DNA of 64,000 nt from assembly GCA_022316685.1 (NCBI GenBank), contig JAKJHU010000038.1:5684884-5748883 (forward strand), read 5' to 3'. Source of the stretch: Progne subis subis (Eukaryota; Chordata; Aves; Passeriformes; Hirundinidae). Below are positions 63,601 through 64,000 of the stretch, piece after piece. Position 1 is the stretch's first letter. Each line of letters begins with the position of its first letter. The notes under the pieces were generated by a model that saw nothing but the letters and a program-made list of their open reading frames with translations, did not search any database and was not told the DNA's origin. The position numbers were made by a program, and so were the translations under genes.

Positions 63601-63931
63601 TTTTTAAATAAATTTGTACATGACACAAGAAGAAGGAATGTAAGTTAATTGAATAGTGGTTGTTGGGAGGAATATTAGCCCTTATTGATACTTACTGTCC
63701 TGTTATTCCAGGGACTGTGCACAAACTGTTGCAGCAGAAATAACAATTTCTTTGTCTTTGCAGAGAGAAAATTAGAGCCAAAGCAAGCGAGCAGAGCCTC
63801 TGGATGCCCGCAGAGCCGTGGCTCCCTGCAGTGGGAACAGTACAGAGATCACTGTTATGCCTTTGACATGGCGTTCTACAATTTTTCCGTGTATAACGTG
63901 GAAGAGGCTAAGAGAATCTGCCAGAAGCTGA
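24600..63931 (+). CDS. LY75: LY75 (DEC-205/CD205), 32 coding exons, 3' end outside window, frame break in exon 21
   Basis: Exon by exon, the translation follows human LY75 as I recall it: signal peptide, CysR/ricin-B domain (residues about 28-152), FNII (about 153-210), then CTLD1 (211-349), CTLD2 (350-502), CTLD3 (503-640), CTLD4 (641-795), CTLD5 (796-938), and CTLD6 to CTLD10. Ten CTLDs are diagnostic of LY75; other family members have eight. About 4.7 kb of coding sequence is present, leaving about 150 residues (end of CTLD10, membrane segment, tail) to the right. LY75 is a type I endocytic receptor of dendritic and thymic epithelial cells that delivers antigen to late endosomes. All introns are GT-AG except intron 3 (GC-AG). 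Exon 21 contains a frameshift and TGA at 50235-50237; all other exons are open and phase-compatible, so the gene is probably functional or only recently damaged. Confidence 0.93.
26805..27179 (+). CDS. LY75: LY75 exon 2: cysteine-rich (ricin-B-like) domain
   Basis: Acceptor ttatgcag, donor CGTG|GTAAGC, 375 nt. It encodes the whole CysR domain, with [20 protein letters not shown] and LWWRCADAS as the trefoil landmarks and paired cysteines. These segments are nearly identical to human LY75. It starts NDAFTIRH, matching human NDPFTIVH. Confidence 0.96.
28044..28217 (+). CDS. LY75: LY75 exon 3: fibronectin type II domain
   Basis: 174 nt, phase 1 to phase 1. It encodes a complete FNII fold, with [20 protein letters not shown] and KWGICLQP supplying the four cysteines and aromatic core. 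The exon end at 28217 is fixed by phase with exon 4 (E of PEDGC) and by alignment to human; the donor is then GC (28218-28219), not GT. Confidence 0.94.
28470..28634 (+). CDS. LY75: LY75 exon 4: start of CTLD1
   Basis: Acceptor aaacag, donor CAAG|GTAGGT, 165 nt. Contains [20 protein letters not shown] and [13 protein letters not shown], the first CTLD strands and helix, matching human CTLD1. Confidence 0.95.
29113..29145 (+). repeat. AT-rich duplicated segment in LY75 intron 4
   Basis: The string tttttaatttaaa occurs twice within about 32 bases, with a central self-complementary aaatttaaattt. A small AT-rich tandem and palindrome; function unknown. Confidence 0.6.
29209..29319 (+). CDS. LY75: LY75 exon 5: middle of CTLD1
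   Basis: Acceptor tctctag, donor CCAG|GTACTA, 111 nt. Contains [24 protein letters not shown], the WIGL core and long loop of the fold. Confidence 0.95.
30992..31132 (+). CDS. LY75: LY75 exon 6: end of CTLD1
   Basis: Acceptor gtctatag, donor CCAG|GTAGGA, 141 nt. Contains [17 protein letters not shown] and QLPYACKK, the closing cysteine pair of CTLD1, followed by a linker. Confidence 0.93.
32002..32055 (+). repeat. Perfect 19-bp inverted repeat in LY75 intron 6
   Basis: The left arm tgttgtaatgcattaattg (32002-32020) is the exact reverse complement of the right arm at 32037-32055, with a 16-base spacer. Pairing does not extend beyond the arms. It would form a clean hairpin in the pre-mRNA. 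Confidence 0.92.
32733..32921 (+). CDS. LY75: LY75 exon 7: start of CTLD2
   Basis: Acceptor caatgttag, donor TAATG|GTGAGT, 189 nt. Contains [18 protein letters not shown] and [19 protein letters not shown], almost identical in pattern to human CTLD2. Confidence 0.95.
33287..33350 (+). repeat. G/T-rich tract in LY75 intron 7
   Basis: Runs of T with G (ggggttttttttttgttgtt and following GTTT units). Low complexity, not coding. Confidence 0.75.
33610..33767 (+). CDS. LY75: LY75 exon 8: middle of CTLD2
   Basis: Acceptor aaattacag, donor GGCAAG|GTAGG, 158 nt, ends in phase 0. Contains [18 protein letters not shown] and [10 protein letters not shown]. The loop reads NEPK where human has NEPN. Reading on past the donor stays open to 33875 but is intron. 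Confidence 0.94.
34585..34695 (+). CDS. LY75: LY75 exon 9: end of CTLD2 and linker
   Basis: Acceptor ttctcacag, donor GAAGAG|GTAATA, 111 nt, phase 0 to 0. Contains [20 protein letters not shown], the closing cysteines of CTLD2, then a charged linker. Confidence 0.95.
35145..35200 (+). repeat. G/T-rich tract in LY75 intron 9
   Basis: Repeated GTTTTT and GGGTTTTT units on the coding strand, not coding. Confidence 0.75.
35945..36033 (+). CDS. LY75: LY75 exon 10: start of CTLD3
   Basis: Acceptor gctaaccag, donor AACAG|GTAAAA, 89 nt, phase 0 to 2. Encodes [14 protein letters not shown] and [11 protein letters not shown], aligned with human GWKRHGETCYKIYE. Too short for ORF listings. Confidence 0.92.
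36380..36552 (+). CDS. LY75: LY75 exon 11: middle of CTLD3
   Basis: Acceptor gaattttcag, donor ACCAG|GTAAAT, 173 nt, phase 2 to 1. Contains [34 protein letters not shown] and VTYTNWN, close to human CTLD3. Confidence 0.93.
36731..36927 (+). CDS. LY75: LY75 exon 12: end of CTLD3 and start of CTLD4
   Basis: Acceptor taattttag, donor TACAAG|GTAAAA, 197 nt, phase 1 to 0. Contains [20 protein letters not shown] and FSVCKK closing CTLD3, then a proline-rich linker and [16 protein letters not shown] opening CTLD4. Confidence 0.95.
37794..37829 (+). repeat. 18-bp perfect tandem duplication in LY75 intron 12
   Basis: The unit ttagctgaggtgtataag occurs twice back to back (37794-37811 and 37812-37829) with no mismatch, pointing to a recent slippage event. 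Confidence 0.93.
38277..38419 (+). CDS. LY75: LY75 exon 13: CTLD4
   Basis: Acceptor ttgtcaag, with a weak pyrimidine tract, chosen because it joins in phase 0 and gives [20 protein letters not shown], which aligns with human [20 protein letters not shown]. Donor ATCAG|GTAACA, phase 2. Also encodes [20 protein letters not shown]. Confidence 0.88.
38420..43972 (+). other. LY75: LY75 intron 13, about 5.55 kb, nothing coding recognised
   Basis: By far the longest intron of the gene in this window. No exon, RNA gene or intact mobile element was recognised on either strand; open frames are short and composition-driven. It splits CTLD4. Confidence 0.6.
43973..44054 (+). CDS. LY75: LY75 exon 14: CTLD4
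   Basis: Acceptor tttattttcag, donor CAACCT|GTAAGT, 82 nt, phase 2 to 0. Encodes [20 protein letters not shown] and QWSDNQP, aligned with human WLWIGLNKRSPDLQGSWQWSD. Confidence 0.93.
44625..44696 (+). CDS. LY75: LY75 exon 15: CTLD4
   Basis: Acceptor tcctgtag, donor TTAAAG|GTTAGT, 72 nt, phase 0 to 0. Encodes [20 protein letters not shown] and AALK, aligned with human DYDIRDCAAVK. Too short for ORF listings; supported by phase and alignment. Confidence 0.92.
46101..46224 (+). CDS. LY75: LY75 exon 16: end of CTLD4
   Basis: Acceptor tgatacacag, donor AAAAG|GTAAAC, 124 nt, phase 0 to 1. Encodes [20 protein letters not shown] and [10 protein letters not shown], close to human CTLD4. The second closing cysteine is in EWVCQ. 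Confidence 0.93.
47042..47077 (+). CDS. LY75: LY75 exon 17: 36-nt microexon
   Basis: Acceptor tctggacag, donor ACCAG|GTAATT, 36 nt, phase 1 to 1. Encodes [11 protein letters not shown], matching human RTPKTPDWYNP. It joins CTLD4 to CTLD5. Confidence 0.9.
47355..47530 (+). CDS. LY75: LY75 exon 18: start of CTLD5
   Basis: Acceptor ctgtgtag, donor GAAAAG|GTAAGA, 176 nt, phase 1 to 0. Contains [31 protein letters not shown] and DLASVES, aligned with human CTLD5. Confidence 0.94.
48082..48146 (+). CDS. LY75: LY75 exon 19: CTLD5
   Basis: Acceptor cttccacag, donor TCACC|GTATGT, 65 nt, phase 0 to 2. Encodes [20 protein letters not shown], aligned with human GQKWWIRISEW. Found by phase and alignment. 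Confidence 0.87.
48978..49054 (+). CDS. LY75: LY75 exon 20: CTLD5
   Basis: Acceptor tatatccag at 48977; the next AG (48984) would give a stop after a few codons, so it was rejected. Donor CAGAG|GTAAGG, 77 nt, phase 2 to 1. Encodes [20 protein letters not shown] and KNWYR, aligned with the segment before the closing cysteines of human CTLD5. Confidence 0.85.
50161..50298 (+). CDS. LY75: LY75 exon 21: end of CTLD5, linker, start of CTLD6; contains a frame break
   Basis: Acceptor gtttctgcag, donor AGTAAG|GTACAG, 138 nt. In the frame inherited from exon 20 it encodes [20 protein letters not shown] and LEKQ, then TGA at 50235-50237. From 50236, one base onward, the frame [20 protein letters not shown] continues in phase with exon 22 and aligns with human CTLD6. 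The two halves are therefore out of frame by two missing bases or one extra base near 50229-50236. Human has LEKYS at this place, which fits a lost TA dinucleotide. No alternative splice site repairs the frame. Confidence 0.88.
51300..51405 (+). CDS. LY75: LY75 exon 22: CTLD6
   Basis: Acceptor ttattttgcag, donor CCAAG|GTATGG, 106 nt, phase 0 to 1. Encodes [19 protein letters not shown] and [13 protein letters not shown], aligned with human CFLKIKPVSLTFSQA. Confidence 0.93.
52431..52464 (+). repeat. 17-bp perfect tandem duplication in LY75 intron 22
   Basis: The unit ttcggaagtgtttgtta occurs twice back to back (52431-52447 and 52448-52464). Each copy has a CGGAAGT core matching the ETS-family binding consensus. 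Confidence 0.93.
53332..53492 (+). CDS. LY75: LY75 exon 23: CTLD6
   Basis: Acceptor tgtccaacag, donor CTAGAT|GTAAGT, 161 nt, phase 1 to 0. Encodes [20 protein letters not shown] and [16 protein letters not shown], nearly the human sequence in the second part. Confidence 0.94.
53861..53990 (+). CDS. LY75: LY75 exon 24: end of CTLD6
   Basis: Acceptor tgtgtctcag, donor TGTAG|GTAAGT, 130 nt, phase 0 to 1. Encodes [20 protein letters not shown] and [14 protein letters not shown], the closing cysteines of CTLD6. Confidence 0.94.
53991..56368 (+). other. LY75: LY75 intron 24, about 2.4 kb, with possible CR1 tail scraps
   Basis: No exon was recognised. Two short stretches resemble the complement of the CR1 3' end: tatcatagactcttaatg near 54440 and atagtttgggttgggagg near 55075. 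Both are short and diverged, so the assignment is weak. Confidence 0.4.
56369..56595 (+). CDS. LY75: LY75 exon 25: start of CTLD7
   Basis: Acceptor tacgtatag, donor AGAGAT|GTAAGT, 227 nt, phase 1 to 0. Encodes a linker with NQT and NET glycosylation sites, then [20 protein letters not shown] and [17 protein letters not shown], close to human CTLD7. Confidence 0.95.
57120..57205 (+). repeat. G/T-rich tract in LY75 intron 25
   Basis: T and G runs with several TTTG units on the coding strand, followed by an A run near 57201. Low complexity. Confidence 0.75.
58300..58468 (+). CDS. LY75: LY75 exon 26: end of CTLD7
   Basis: Acceptor aatgctag, donor AGAAA|GTATGT, 169 nt, phase 0 to 1. Encodes [32 protein letters not shown] and GAICYA. 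The usual WSDG is WLDG here. Confidence 0.94.
59606..59767 (+). CDS. LY75: LY75 exon 27: start of CTLD8
   Basis: Acceptor tttttag, donor CATGA|GTAAGT, 162 nt, phase 1 to 1. Encodes a lysine-rich linker, [20 protein letters not shown] and EAHHLC, aligned with human LNTPWIPFQNCCYNFIITKN. Confidence 0.93.
60678..60800 (+). CDS. LY75: LY75 exon 28: middle of CTLD8
   Basis: Acceptor ttctcaacag, donor ACAGTG|GTAAGA, 123 nt, phase 1 to 1. Encodes [20 protein letters not shown] and [10 protein letters not shown]. Too short for ORF listings but in phase and aligned. Confidence 0.92.
61236..61430 (+). CDS. LY75: LY75 exon 29: end of CTLD8
   Basis: Acceptor ttccacag, donor AAAGGG|GTGAGT, 195 nt, phase 1 to 1. 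Encodes [32 protein letters not shown] and YSILACKIE. As in human LY75, this CTLD has lost one of the usual closing cysteines. Confidence 0.93.
61796..62016 (+). CDS. LY75: LY75 exon 30: start of CTLD9
   Basis: Acceptor tgaaatag, donor CATGAT|GTAAGT, 221 nt, phase 1 to 0. Encodes a linker, [20 protein letters not shown] and [20 protein letters not shown], nearly identical to human CTLD9. Confidence 0.95.
62017..63082 (+). other. LY75: LY75 intron 30, nothing recognised
   Basis: About 1.07 kb. Open frames on both strands near 62317-62592 come from a GC-richer patch and show no family resemblance. Confidence 0.5.
63083..63257 (+). CDS. LY75: LY75 exon 31: end of CTLD9
   Basis: Acceptor ctttaattag, donor AAACA|GTAAGT, 175 nt, phase 0 to 1. 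Encodes [31 protein letters not shown] and GAICYSPPN, aligned with human CTLD9. Confidence 0.95.
63764..63931 (+). CDS. LY75: LY75 exon 32: start of CTLD10
   Basis: Acceptor ctttgcag, donor AGCTGA|GTAGGT, 168 nt, phase 1 to 1. Encodes the linker [15 protein letters not shown] and [20 protein letters not shown] with EEAKRIC, aligned with human RWIQYKGHCYKSDQALHSF. The remaining exons lie past the window edge. Confidence 0.92.
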
Positions 63932-64000
63932 GTAGGTTTAGGCTCTTTATCACTTTACTACTTGTAATAAGTCCACTATTTGAGAAGAAATAAAACCCAA

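Noticed and set aside
24600..63931. Calling LY75 a pseudogene because of the exon 21 stop
   Set aside because: Only one break was found in about 4.7 kb of coding sequence, and all other exons, splice sites and domain cysteines look maintained. An error or a recent allele explains this better than an old pseudogene.

Overview
The window is vertebrate nuclear DNA, most likely from a bird. Evidence for this is small introns with exon phases typical of the mannose-receptor family, decayed CR1 non-LTR retrotransposons of the avian/reptilian type in both orientations, and the gene order PLA2R1 then LY75, which also occurs in other amniotes. Nothing prokaryotic, viral or CRISPR-like was seen. The species cannot be named from the sequence.

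Layout, all genes on the + strand: (1) 118-2493 holds the last five coding exons of PLA2R1, the secretory phospholipase A2 receptor (in chicken this locus encodes the yolk-sac IgY receptor FcRY). They code for the last C-type lectin-like domain (CTLD8), a linker microexon, the membrane segment and the cytoplasmic tail. (2) 2494 to about 23,760 is roughly 21 kb of intergenic DNA with low-complexity tracts, a sense CR1 copy near 14.9-16.3 kb, an antisense CR1 copy near 17.6-18.4 kb and small tandem repeats. (3) About 23,790-25,160 is a two-part CpG-rich promoter region, with a CCAAT box and GC boxes just upstream of the LY75 start codon at 24600. (4) 24600-63931 carries 32 coding exons of LY75 (DEC-205/CD205): signal peptide, cysteine-rich ricin-B-like domain, fibronectin type II domain, CTLD1 to CTLD9 and the first part of CTLD10. 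The remaining three or so exons (end of CTLD10, membrane segment, tail) lie beyond the right edge.

Both genes encode type I membrane endocytic receptors of one family. LY75 takes up antigen and dying-cell material in dendritic cells and thymic epithelium. PLA2R1 binds secreted phospholipase A2 and, in birds, IgY.

The main anomaly is in LY75 exon 21 (50161-50298). The reading frame is broken in the linker between CTLD5 and CTLD6 by a net shift equal to two missing bases or one extra base, giving a TGA stop at 50235-50237, although every exon downstream is open and conserved. This could be an assembly error, a polymorphism, a real truncation to a soluble CysR-FNII-CTLD1-5 protein, or (least likely) recoding. 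Other points are a GC-AG intron after exon 3, replacement of the NPxY-type endocytosis motif in the PLA2R1 tail with a conserved dileucine motif kept, a perfect 19-bp inverted repeat in LY75 intron 6, and G/T-rich tracts that all lie on the coding strand within LY75 introns. I did not find a new multi-gene system. Family and orthologue statements rest on recalled protein sequences, not on a database search.
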